A DNA stretch of 64,000 bases from assembly GCA_029248405.1 (NCBI GenBank), contig JAQWJJ010000016.1:124001-188000 (forward strand). Reading direction: 5' to 3'. Under the pieces are notes generated by a model. The model searched no databases, was not told the DNA's origin, and saw only the letters and a list, made by a program, of their open reading frames with translations. Positions 53,626-61,268 of the stretch are shown in pieces; positions within the stretch are counted from its first letter, which is position 1; the number at the start of each line of letters is the position of its first letter. Made by a program: the position numbers and the translations under genes. Origin of the DNA: Flavobacteriaceae bacterium (lineage in GTDB: Bacteria; Bacteroidota; Bacteroidia; Flavobacteriales; Flavobacteriaceae).

Positions 53626-53679
53626 TTTATGTTTTTTGAAATTAATATATTCCACCAAGCCTTAACGCCCAGCGGGCGG

Positions 53680-53687
53680 CAAAGGTA
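53680..53687 (-). promoter_or_regulatory. -7 promoter element candidate of rplY
   Basis: On the minus strand TACCTTTG matches TAnnTTTG, 54 bp before the rplY start. Directly downstream (53666-53678) is a 5-bp GC hairpin, CGCCC-AGC-GGGCG, which would lie at the 5-prime end of the leader. Function unknown. Confidence 0.35.
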
Positions 53688-53740
53688 TGCTATTCTTTTT
53701 AAAAATGCTAAAGTGAAAATCTCTTTTTTGAGTGGACCAG

Positions 53741-54682
53741 CTACATGATGAAGTTTGAGCTAATAGATTGATTTTCATGGACTCTTAACATGACATCGGC
53801 AAATAAATTGGCACAACTCAAAACGGTTATTTTGGCACTTTCTTGGCGCAGGGGGATGGAATCTGTTACAATAAGGGATTCTAGGTTTGATTGCTCAAGG
53901 CGGTCATAGGCTTTTCCTGATAAAATCGGATGGGTGCAAATTGCGCGAACACTTATGGCGCCTCTCTCAATCATTAAGTCTGCTGCTTTGGTTAATGTTC
54001 CAGCAGTATCCACCATATCGTCCACTAAGACGACGTTTTTGCCGGAGACATCTCCGATGAGCTCCATGTGCTCTATTACACCTGCCTTGGCCCTTTGTTT
54101 GTAACAAATAACAACATCACTACTCAGTGCTTTTGAATAGGCATAGGCTCTTTTGGACCCCCCCATGTCTGGAGAAGCAATCGTTAAATTGTCGAGATTG
54201 AGTGATTTTAAATAAGGGAGGAAAATGGTAGAGGCAAAAAGGTGGTCGACGGGTTTTTCAAAAAAGCCTTGTATTTGATCAGCATGAAGATCCATTGTGA
54301 TGATGCGCGTGGCCCCAGCGGTTTCTAGCATCTTGGCCACGAGTTTTGCAGCGATGGGCACACGGGGCTTGTCTTTTCTGTCTTGACGCGCCCATCCGAA
54401 ATAGGGCAAAACGGCAGTTATGTGTCTGGCTGAGGCCCGCTTAGCAGCGTCTAACATCAGAAGCATTTCCATGAGATGATCGCTGTTGGGAAATGTCGAG
54501 CCAATTAAAAAAACGCGACTCCCACGCACAGACTCTTCAAATGAGGGCTGAAATTCACCATCGCTGTAGGTCGAAGTGATGACGTTACCCAAAGACACGC
54601 CAAAAGCGTGAGCAATGGCTTTGCCTAGGTCTTGACTTTGTTTACAGGCGAAAATTTTAGGTTGTGGTGACATCGAACTCAT
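53741..54682 (-). CDS. prs: ribose-phosphate pyrophosphokinase
   Basis: The 313-residue protein starts MSSMSPQPKIFACKQSQDLG; a Met three codons in is also possible. Signature motifs are GEFQPSFEESVRGSRVFLIGS (core FEESVRG), TAVLPYFGWARQDRK, the Mg-binding ITMDLHADQIQGFFE, and the PRPP-loop VLVDDMVDTAGTL. It makes PRPP from ribose-5-phosphate and ATP for nucleotide, histidine and tryptophan synthesis. It is preceded by a strong promoter and followed by rplY. Confidence 0.95.
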   Translation of the reverse strand: MSSMSPQPKIFACKQSQDLGKAIAHAFGVSLGNVITSTYSDGEFQPSFEESVRGSRVFLIGSTFPNSDHLMEMLLMLDAAKRASARHITAVLPYFGWARQDRKDKPRVPIAAKLVAKMLETAGATRIITMDLHADQIQGFFEKPVDHLFASTIFLPYLKSLNLDNLTIASPDMGGSKRAYAYSKALSSDVVICYKQRAKAGVIEHMELIGDVSGKNVVLVDDMVDTAGTLTKAADLMIERGAISVRAICTHPILSGKAYDRLEQSNLESLIVTDSIPLRQESAKITVLSCANLFADVMLRVHENQSISSNFIM

Positions 54683-54704
54683 GTGAGATTTGTTTAGTTA
54701 AAGA

Positions 54705-54735
54705 CAAATGTAAAATTATCGGTCCCTTTTCGCAA
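54705..54735 (-). promoter_or_regulatory. consensus Bacteroidota promoter of prs
   Basis: On the minus strand TTG (54735-54733) is followed after 20 bp by TACATTTG (54712-54705). This is a full match to TTG-N17-23-TAnnTTTG. The prs start lies 22 bp downstream. Confidence 0.65.
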
Positions 54736-54795
54736 AAATGAAAGAGAGAATTACCAACAATTTGAAAATATTCTTTATTTTCGCCCTCCATTCAA

Positions 54796-54875
54796 GCCTT
54801 GGTGGCGGAATTGGTAGACGCGCACGACTCAAACTCGTGTTCTTCGGAGTGTGGGTTCGATTCCCACCCAAGGTA
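54796..54875 (+). tRNA. tRNA-Leu (anticodon CAA)
   Basis: All arms fold. The acceptor stem is GCCTTGG with CCAAGGT (54796-54802 with 54868-54874) and the discriminator is A at 54875. The D loop contains GGTAGA. The anticodon stem CACGA/TCGTG encloses CTCAAAC, with anticodon CAA at 54830-54832. A long variable arm (about 54840-54850) marks it as type II. The T arm is GTGGG-TTCGATT-CCCAC. The 3-prime CCA is not encoded, as is usual in Bacteroidota. Confidence 0.95.
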
Positions 54876-54879
54876 CTAG

Positions 54880-54910
54880 CCCTTCAGAATTTTTTTCTGG
54901 AGGGTTTTTT
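54880..54910 (+). terminator. Rho-independent terminator after tRNA-Leu
   Basis: A 10-bp stem (CCCTTCAGAA with TTCTGGAGGG, one G-T pair, 5-nt T loop) is followed by six T, five bp after the tRNA. Confidence 0.75.
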
Positions 54911-54922
54911 ATTGGATGTATT

Positions 54923-55639
54923 TTATCGATTATCTCGTTTCATTTTGCGGTATTCGTCAGGAGTGCAGTTGTTGGATTTTTTGAATATCTTAAAAAAATT
55001 AGGAAGACTATCAAATCCAGATTTTTGTGCAATATATTCGATTGTATAACGATTTTCAGATAAGAGCAAGTCTTGAGCCATTTGAATTCGGCATTTGTTT
55101 TTCAGCGCCATGAATGACGTGGTTTTGATTTTTAAATAGCTTCGGATGTGGTATTTTGAGTGCCCAATGGCGCGTGAAAAAAGGTCAAAATTGCTTTTAG
55201 ACTTAGCAAAGAATTTCTTCTTGTCTACCAAAGCCTCAATTTTCTGGTCAATGAGATTAAAGATTTCTTTTGGAATCAAGTCTTGTGTGTCTTCGGCCAT
55301 AACAAATGGCGAGGTTTTGAGGTGTTTCTTACTGAGCAGCTTGGAATTATGCAGGAGCTCAGGATGTCTGACTAATTCTATGAAGAGTATTGTAAAAAGT
55401 AGAAAATCAACGATCACTACCAGATCTATCACCGAATTTCTGTCTTGATCACCATAGGCGATCAAGACAATATGAATGGAGTAAACTAGGGTGAGGGCAA
55501 TCAATAGGACAGATATTCTGAATAGTGACTGAAGTCGTTTCTCATCATTAAACCCTCTTTGAGTCTTGGCCTGGGTGATGATGAACAAGCTGTATGCCGA
55601 ATACGCAATGAAATGGAGGCTGGCTTTTTTATGCTCCAA
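54923..55639 (-). CDS. membrane-anchored AraC-family regulator, probably truncated at the N-terminus
   Basis: The readable protein has 238 residues from a TTG at 55639; no ATG is in frame upstream. Two hydrophobic helices (residues about 42-62 and 70-90) precede a linker. The C-terminal AraC double helix-turn-helix occupies residues about 130-235: SRAIGHSKYHIRSYLK, then YTIEYIAQKSGFDSLPNFFKIFKK, of which IAQKSGFDSLPNFFKIFK is the second helix-turn-helix. Bacteroidota proteins of this type normally have six or seven N-terminal membrane helices. The frame stays open upstream to 55729 and still resembles the family (FGPSL...HKKASLHFI), so the gene appears to have lost its first part. Confidence 0.6.
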   Translation of the reverse strand: MEHKKASLHFIAYSAYSLFIITQAKTQRGFNDEKRLQSLFRISVLLIALTLVYSIHIVLIAYGDQDRNSVIDLVVIVDFLLFTILFIELVRHPELLHNSKLLSKKHLKTSPFVMAEDTQDLIPKEIFNLIDQKIEALVDKKKFFAKSKSNFDLFSRAIGHSKYHIRSYLKIKTTSFMALKNKCRIQMAQDLLLSENRYTIEYIAQKSGFDSLPNFFKIFKKSNNCTPDEYRKMKRDNR

Positions 55640-55742
55640 TATACAGCCATGCAGTATTTGAACAGTCGCCAGCGCTGAACCATTGAGCGACGGCCCAAAG
55701 TATCTCTCGATTATTTCCGATATTTGTGATTAAATTTCTCAG

Positions 55743-56312
55743 ATGATGAATGAATTTTGGCTCTATTTTACTTTAGGACACCAACATGTATTGGACCTGG
55801 GGGCATACGATCACTTGCTCTTCTTGGCAGTACTGAGTGTTTCTTATCAATTCAGTCAGTGGCGCCGTTGGGGTCTTTTGGTCAGCTTATTCACGTTGGG
55901 CCACACCCTTTCGTTAGCCGCTACGCATTTTTTTGGCCTTCAGTCCAATGAACAGATCGTGGAGTTCCTTATTCCGTGCACCATCATCGCCACAGCACTC
56001 TATAATATGTTGCAGATATGGGTCCCGTCTAATTCAGATCATGTATTGGTCCTAGGGGGTTCAGCCCTGACTTTTGGTCTGATCCATGGACTTGGTTTTG
56101 GCCGTTATTTTGGTGTGATTGAGGACCAAGGCTCTGTAATGGCCTTGATTGATTTTGCTCTCGGGATTGAATGGGCGCAATTAATTATTGTTTTTGTGGT
56201 TTTAGTCCTTAGTTTTGTAGCGCAACGCCTTTTTGGCATTAAGAAAAGAGATTGGATTTTGGTCGCCTCAATTGCGACTATCGCGGCAACTATTCCTATG
56301 TTTTTGGGTTAA
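55743..56312 (+). CDS. HupE/UreJ-like membrane protein
   Basis: The 189-residue protein has six hydrophobic helices. The HupE/UreJ_2 features are the N-terminal LGHQHVLDLGAYDHLLFLAV (conserved G-x-x-H-x-x-D...DHxLF) and LFTLGHTLSLAATHF, then LTFGLIHGLGFGRYF. These His-rich motifs suggest nickel or other metal binding. In hydrogenase and urease gene sets the family is thought to import nickel, but no such gene is near, and the family is common in Bacteroidota in unrelated contexts. Function open. Confidence 0.78.
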   Translation: MMNEFWLYFTLGHQHVLDLGAYDHLLFLAVLSVSYQFSQWRRWGLLVSLFTLGHTLSLAATHFFGLQSNEQIVEFLIPCTIIATALYNMLQIWVPSNSDHVLVLGGSALTFGLIHGLGFGRYFGVIEDQGSVMALIDFALGIEWAQLIIVFVVLVLSFVAQRLFGIKKRDWILVASIATIAATIPMFLG

Positions 56313-56359
56313 CGCCAAGATTGAGAAGTGCCCAACATTCCGTACAAGAGACCCCGCAG

Positions 56360-56791
56360 ATGACGCAGCAAAACAAACAACTAAAATACGATAAGGCTTA
56401 TCTCAAAATGGCTTTAGAATGGAGTAAGCTGTCGTATTGTGATCGCCGACAGGTAGGGGCATTGATCGTCAAAGACAAAATGATCATTAGTGATGGTTAT
56501 AATGGGACTCCTACAGGTTTTGAAAATATCTGCGAGGATGATCAGGGTTATACCAAGTGGTATGTCCTTCATGCCGAAGCTAATGCGATCATGAAAGTGG
56601 CTTCATCGACGCAGTCATGCAAAGGGAGCACACTCTATATCACTATGTCTCCTTGTCAGCAGTGCAGCAAATTGATCCATCAGGCGGGCATCATTCGGGT
56701 GGTCTATCACTCGCCGTACAAAGACAATTCTGGGCTTAAATTCTTAGAGAAGGCCGGCATTATCGTATCACAAGTATCTGATTTGGATTAA
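56360..56791 (+). CDS. dCMP deaminase family protein
   Basis: The ATG at 56360 gives 143 residues (MTQQNKQLKYDKAYLKM). The zinc site is complete: His and catalytic Glu in VLHAEANAIMK, and two Cys in SPCQQCSKLIHQAG. GYNGTPTGFENICED is the substrate-binding loop typical of ComEB-type deoxycytidylate deaminases. It converts dCMP to dUMP for dTTP synthesis. It starts 47 bp after the HupE-like gene and overlaps the protease start by 1 bp (TAATG). Confidence 0.88.
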   Translation: MTQQNKQLKYDKAYLKMALEWSKLSYCDRRQVGALIVKDKMIISDGYNGTPTGFENICEDDQGYTKWYVLHAEANAIMKVASSTQSCKGSTLYITMSPCQQCSKLIHQAGIIRVVYHSPYKDNSGLKFLEKAGIIVSQVSDLD

Positions 56792-58365
56792 TGCAAAGTA
56801 GGAGCTATAGAGCACCTTTGATCATTGCCTTAGCGGTGGTCTTTGGCATGTGCCTTGGTGTTGCCTTTGATTTTGACCGTCGTGCAATGGGTTTTTGGCC
56901 CTCGAATGCACCAGCGACCAAACTCCTTCAGTTGATTGATTATATCGAGAGTGACTATGTTGATGCTGTTGCGGCCGATAGTATTGTCGACTTAACAGTC
57001 AATCGACTATTGGAACAGCTCGACCCGCATTCAGCTTATATCTCTAGCCAACTTTATCCATCAATTGAAGATGATATGCGTGGTGATTTTGTGGGTGTAG
57101 GCATTAACTTTTATCTGTATCAAGACACGATAGCGGTCATCAGGTCGGTAATTGATGGGCCAGCTGCAGCAGCCGGCATTGCCTCGGGCGATCGTATTCT
57201 GACTGCTGATGGAAGGCCATTATTTGGGGCGCACGCAGATCGCGATAGCGTGGCGCAGTGGATTCGAGGCCCAGTCAAGACGCCGGTGCGCTTAGAAGTG
57301 TTTCGCCCGTCTGCCGACAGTTTGTTTGTTGTCGATGTGATGCGTGAGCGCATCCCTTTGGCGAGTGTCGAAGGGGGACAAATGTTGCGCCCTGGCATCG
57401 GATACCTAAAGATTAATCGGTTTACAGAAACGACAGAAGATGAGTTTATCCTCAAGTTAAAAGATTTGACAGCACAACAAATGGATACAGTGATTCTTGA
57501 CCTCAGGGATAATCCAGGAGGATATGTGGGCAGTGCTTTAGGAATTCTGGACCAATTCATGCCGTCAGGAACTTTATTGCTGACCACAAAAAACAAACAG
57601 GGCCGCAAGCGAAATTCTTATGCCGAACGGCGCGGTCTTTTTGAAAAAGGCGCTCTTTACGTCTTGCTCAACGAGCAAAGCGCCTCTTCAGCAGAGATTG
57701 TTGCAGGGGCGCTTCAAGATCAGGATCGGGCCATTATTGTGGGCAGAAGATCCTTCGGTAAAGGTCTTGTTCAGAGGGAGATGGGTTTTGGCGACGGAAG
57801 CGCTGTTCGACTCACCGTAGCCCGTTATTACACACCATCTGGTCGTTCCATTCAGCGCCCGTACGGCACAGACCGCTCTGCTTATTTGGAGGATATAGAG
57901 GCGAGAATTGCGCGGGGAGAAATGCAAGATTCTAGTTTGATGCCCCAGCCCGATTCATTGACTTTTGTGACGTCCAATGGCAAAAGAGTCTATGGGGGTG
58001 GAGGAATTGCTCCAGACCTATTCGTGCCACTACCGACAAGTATAGAGGATCAAACTTTGAGATACCTCAATCGCAGTGGTTTGATGAGTTATGTTGTGTT
58101 TGATTATTTAGAAAACCACCGTTCGGAGTTTGCTGATATGACGGCTCATGAATTTATAGAGCACTATAAGACGTCTTCGGATTTATTGGAAAAATTCATG
58201 GATGATGCGCAACTCAAGGCATCGGGCATGTCCATGACCAATCAAGAGGCTCAATTATTGTCTTTGCTCAAGGCAGAACTTGCAGATCAGGTTTATGGAC
58301 CGCAATATGCGTTGCAACTGTTGTTGCAAGCGGACCCCATGATAGATAAAGTATTCGCGCACTAA
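56791..58365 (+). CDS. S41-family carboxyl-terminal processing protease
   Basis: The 524-residue protein has an N-terminal membrane anchor (LIIALAVVFGMCLGVAFDF). A PDZ domain covers residues about 95-190 (VGVGINFYLYQDTIAV, AAAAGIASGDRILTADGRPL). The tail-specific protease core has IGYLKINRFTETTEDEF, the catalytic Ser in NEQSASSAEIVAG and Lys in RRSFGKGLVQREMGF. It cleaves proteins from their C-terminus in the periplasm. It forms an operon with the deaminase (1-bp overlap). Confidence 0.92.
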   Translation: MQSRSYRAPLIIALAVVFGMCLGVAFDFDRRAMGFWPSNAPATKLLQLIDYIESDYVDAVAADSIVDLTVNRLLEQLDPHSAYISSQLYPSIEDDMRGDFVGVGINFYLYQDTIAVIRSVIDGPAAAAGIASGDRILTADGRPLFGAHADRDSVAQWIRGPVKTPVRLEVFRPSADSLFVVDVMRERIPLASVEGGQMLRPGIGYLKINRFTETTEDEFILKLKDLTAQQMDTVILDLRDNPGGYVGSALGILDQFMPSGTLLLTTKNKQGRKRNSYAERRGLFEKGALYVLLNEQSASSAEIVAGALQDQDRAIIVGRRSFGKGLVQREMGFGDGSAVRLTVARYYTPSGRSIQRPYGTDRSAYLEDIEARIARGEMQDSSLMPQPDSLTFVTSNGKRVYGGGGIAPDLFVPLPTSIEDQTLRYLNRSGLMSYVVFDYLENHRSEFADMTAHEFIEHYKTSSDLLEKFMDDAQLKASGMSMTNQEAQLLSLLKAELADQVYGPQYALQLLLQADPMIDKVFAH

Positions 58366-58379
58366 GGCGATTATGAGGG

Positions 58380-58574
58380 TTATTTTAGGCGCTTTTTGAT
58401 CTCAAAAGAGCGGATCAGAATGAGCAATAATACAATGACACAGGCCGAAGCAAAGACACTAATCAGCGCAATCTGGCTGTCGCCATTGAACGGATCACTG
58501 ACCTCTATTTTTGTAGCGTTATAGCCCATTAAGACAATAGCAATGGCGATAAGTAAATAGCGGAAGTAAGTCAT
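58380..58574 (-). CDS. small two-helix membrane protein, unknown function
   Basis: The 64-residue protein has helices at residues about 5-20 (YLLIAIAIVLMGYNAT) and 35-57 (ALISVFASACVIVLLLILI), ending with a basic IKKRLK tail that should stay in the cytoplasm. It is not recognised as a named family. It lies 6 bp after marC on the same strand, so it is probably real and co-transcribed. Confidence 0.65.
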   Translation of the reverse strand: MTYFRYLLIAIAIVLMGYNATKIEVSDPFNGDSQIALISVFASACVIVLLLILIRSFEIKKRLK

Positions 58575-58580
58575 GACGGA

Positions 58581-59162
58581 TTAAATAAATAGTTCTTGAA
58601 TATTTGAGGTAAATAGCTTTACGGCAATGGCCAAAAGGATGACGCCAAAAACCTTCTGAATGATGCCGATACCGTTTTTGCCTAAAATTGCTTGGAGTCT
58701 TGATGAGGTTTTAAGGACCGCATAGATCACGACAACATTGAGAATAATGGCAATAATCACACTCTCTAGTGCGTATTCTGAACGAAGAGATAAGAGTGTT
58801 GTTAGTGTCCCTGGCCCGGCGAGCATAGGGAAGGCCAAGGGGAAAATAGAAGCGATATCCGGGCTGCTGCCATCATCCTTAAATAGGGTGATCCCCAAAA
58901 CCATTTCAATAGCGATAAAAAACAGAATGAAGGAACCTGCTACCGCAAATTCATTGACATTGATCCCTATGAGGTTAAGAATTTCTTCACCGAGAAAGAG
59001 GAAAAAAATCATGACAAAGGCCGCAATAATAGAGGCCTTCTCACTGTGAATATGGCCGGCTTTCTTTCTGAGTGAAATCACAATGGGGATATTACCAACA
59101 ATATCAATCACAGCAAAAAGCACCATGCTTGCGGTAAAAATTTCTTTGGCGTCAAAGGTCAT
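58581..59162 (-). CDS. MarC-family membrane protein
   Basis: The 193-residue protein has six hydrophobic helices. The opening FTASMVLFAVIDIVGNIPIVISL fits the family, and a MARC-type segment FPLAFPMLAGPGTLTTLLSL follows in the middle. Despite its name the family has no proven role in antibiotic resistance; an amino-acid or metabolite exporter role has been suggested. It is the first of two genes with the small membrane protein and is divergent from DUF3109. Confidence 0.85.
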   Translation of the reverse strand: MTFDAKEIFTASMVLFAVIDIVGNIPIVISLRKKAGHIHSEKASIIAAFVMIFFLFLGEEILNLIGINVNEFAVAGSFILFFIAIEMVLGITLFKDDGSSPDIASIFPLAFPMLAGPGTLTTLLSLRSEYALESVIIAIILNVVVIYAVLKTSSRLQAILGKNGIGIIQKVFGVILLAIAVKLFTSNIQELFI

Positions 59163-59232
59163 AGCGCGTTGTTTGGGGCAAATTTAAGCAAACAAATTGT
59201 GCTGTATCGATATGGCTCTGTTATTTTGCCAT

Positions 59233-59240
59233 TATATTTG
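59233..59240 (+). promoter_or_regulatory. -7 element immediately upstream of the DUF3109 gene
   Basis: TATATTTG is an exact TAnnTTTG match that ends only 4 bp before the ATG at 59245, so the transcript may be leaderless. Confidence 0.4.
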
Positions 59241-59244
59241 CGTG

Positions 59245-59814
59245 ATGTTTCAACTAGGAAAAGCTTTAGTTTCTGAGTCTTTGATTGAAGATGAATTTGT
59301 TTGTAATTTGTCGGCATGCAAGGGCATCTGCTGCATTGAGGGAGAGGCTGGCGCACCTGTTACTGAAGATGAGGTGGTCATATTGAAGGATATTTATCCT
59401 AAGGTAAAACCCTTTTTACGTCCTGAAGGCATTGAAGCTATTGAGGCTCAAGGCACACATATTGAAACCCAAAATGGCGAGTTGGAAACGCCCTTGGTTG
59501 GAGGAAAGGAATGTGCTTATGTGGTATTTGACGCACAACATACGGCAAGTTGTGGTATTGAAACAGCCTATAAATCAGGTGCTGTAGATTTTCAAAAACC
59601 CATTTCATGTCATTTATACCCCATACGCATTCAAGAATATAGTGAGTTCTCTGCGGTCAACTATCACCAATGGCAGATTTGTTCAGACGCCTGTCTTTTG
59701 GGTCAGCAATTGAGGGTTCCGGTATACCAATTTGTCAAAGATGCTTTGATTCGAAGATTTGGTATTGATTGGTTCGATGCCCTTGCAGAAATTGCAAAAG
59801 AACATCGTGGTTAA
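59245..59814 (+). CDS. DUF3109 family protein (cysteine-rich)
   Basis: The ATG at 59245 is chosen since 48 bp of upstream frame (from 59197) translates to non-family residues. The 189-residue protein has an N-terminal cysteine cluster CNLSACKGICCIEG, a middle GGKECAYVVFD, a SCGIET region, PISCHLYPIRI and a late ICSDACLLG. The roughly eight cysteines in family positions suggest a metal (Zn or Fe-S) site. The family is common in Bacteroidota; function unknown. Confidence 0.85.
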   Translation: MFQLGKALVSESLIEDEFVCNLSACKGICCIEGEAGAPVTEDEVVILKDIYPKVKPFLRPEGIEAIEAQGTHIETQNGELETPLVGGKECAYVVFDAQHTASCGIETAYKSGAVDFQKPISCHLYPIRIQEYSEFSAVNYHQWQICSDACLLGQQLRVPVYQFVKDALIRRFGIDWFDALAEIAKEHRG

Positions 59815-60176
59815 AATTTATATACGACCGACATTCCTTTTTTTTCCGTTAATAACTTTTGATTTTTCGTCCTCATTGAGGGGGGTTTTTATTGCGGTCA
59901 AAAACAAGTGTGAGTCCTTATGAAATAAGCGTTTTCCAGTGTTTTTTATCCTAAATATTAGGGTATTGCACCTCGATCCATTTTTATCATAAACAATTTA
60001 TAATCAACGAATTAAAAATAGTTTTTAACAATATTATAAGAGAATTAATTTTAGCCTCGTGTTGAAAACTTTGTTAAAAACCCTCCATAATATTTTCTGC
60101 AGTTCGCGCTTATTTTTTCCATATTTGTTAGTCCCTAGTAACACCAGTATTTTAACTATTTTAAAGAAGAGGACAC
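59815..60176. other. AT-rich 362-bp intergenic region upstream of nrdB
   Basis: No open frame of interest is seen. At 59871-59881 a short CCTC-ATT-GAGG hairpin is followed by GGGG and five T, possibly a weak terminator of the DUF3109 gene. At 60060-60081 two near-identical 10-mers, TGTTGAAAAC and TGTTAAAAAC, lie 2 bp apart. A CATATTTG at 60119-60126 is one base off the -7 consensus. The region probably holds the nrdB promoter and its control sites. Confidence 0.5.
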
Positions 60177-61154
60177 ATGAGCGTCATTGAGCCCATTTTA
60201 GCAGAAAATAAAAATAGATTTGTCATTTTTCCAATCGAACACCATGATATTTGGGAATGGTACAAAAAGAGTGAGGCCAGTTTTTGGACAGCCGAGGAGA
60301 TTGATCTCCACCAAGATTTGACAGATTGGGCGACCAAACTCAATGACGACGAGCGTTATTTCATCAAGCATATTTTGGCATTTTTTGCGGCCAGCGATGG
60401 TATTGTCAACGAAAACCTCGCAGAAAACTTTGTCAATGAAGTGCAATACAGTGAGGCAAAGTTTTTCTATGGCTTTCAAATCATGATGGAGAACATCCAT
60501 AGCGAAACGTATTCCCTTTTGATTGATACTTATGTCAAGGATGAGAAGGAAAAGGACACCCTTTTTCAAGCCATTGAGAATTTTCCAGCCATCAAAAAGA
60601 AAGCGGACTGGGCCCTTCAGTGGATCGAGAGTCCAAGTTTTGCAGAACGTCTCATTGCTTTTGCGGCCGTTGAAGGAATCTTTTTTTCTGGGGCATTCTG
60701 TTCTATATTTTGGTTAAAAAAGCGTGGTTTAATGCCAGGGCTGACTTTTTCGAATGAATTGATATCTCGAGATGAGGGCGTGCATTGCGACTTTGCGGTT
60801 CATTTGCACAACCACCACCTGATCAACAAGGTGCCTAAAGAGCGCATCAGAAGTATCATTGTGGATGCGTTGAATATTGAGCGTGAGTTCATTACTGAAT
60901 CACTTCCTGCAAGTTTGATTGGAATGAACGCCAAGCTCATGACCCAATATTTGGAATTTGTCACCGATAGACTTTTGGTTGAACTAGGCTGCGAGAAGGA
61001 ATACAATTCCTCGAATCCATTTGATTTTATGGACATGATTTCGCTTCAAGGAAAAACTAATTTCTTTGAAAAACGAGTTTCTGAATACCAAAAAGCCGGA
61101 GTCACCAACAAAGATAAGGAGTCGAATAAAATCAGTTTCGACGCTGATTTTTAA
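60177..61154 (+). CDS. nrdB: ribonucleotide reductase class Ia, small (beta) subunit
   Basis: The 325-residue protein has the di-iron ligands Asp74, Glu105 and His108 (ENIHSETY), a second glutamate in [11 protein letters not shown], and [12 protein letters not shown] with the later Glu/His pair. The radical tyrosine is Tyr112, in the same E-x-x-H-x-x-x-Y spacing as E. coli NrdB. So it is a tyrosyl-radical class Ia enzyme, not a class Ic (Phe) type. It pairs with nrdA 114 bp downstream to make dNDPs. Confidence 0.95.
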   Translation: MSVIEPILAENKNRFVIFPIEHHDIWEWYKKSEASFWTAEEIDLHQDLTDWATKLNDDERYFIKHILAFFAASDGIVNENLAENFVNEVQYSEAKFFYGFQIMMENIHSETYSLLIDTYVKDEKEKDTLFQAIENFPAIKKKADWALQWIESPSFAERLIAFAAVEGIFFSGAFCSIFWLKKRGLMPGLTFSNELISRDEGVHCDFAVHLHNHHLINKVPKERIRSIIVDALNIEREFITESLPASLIGMNAKLMTQYLEFVTDRLLVELGCEKEYNSSNPFDFMDMISLQGKTNFFEKRVSEYQKAGVTNKDKESNKISFDADF

Positions 61155-61268
61155 GCCATAAATAGGGCATACCTTTTTATGATCGATTAGCGCTCAGGCC
61201 AATGAACTCATTGACCGAGAGCCTCTATAATATTACCAATAAATTAATAATTATATAATTCTAGCAAC

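Noticed and set aside
53666-53678. GC hairpin in the rplY leader as a riboswitch or attenuator
   Set aside because: It has only five base pairs, no T tract follows, and it overlaps the predicted transcription start.
57120-57608. Antisense open frame of 162 codons inside the S41 protease gene
   Set aside because: It is a mirror of the protease frame, lacks motifs and has no promoter-like sequence.
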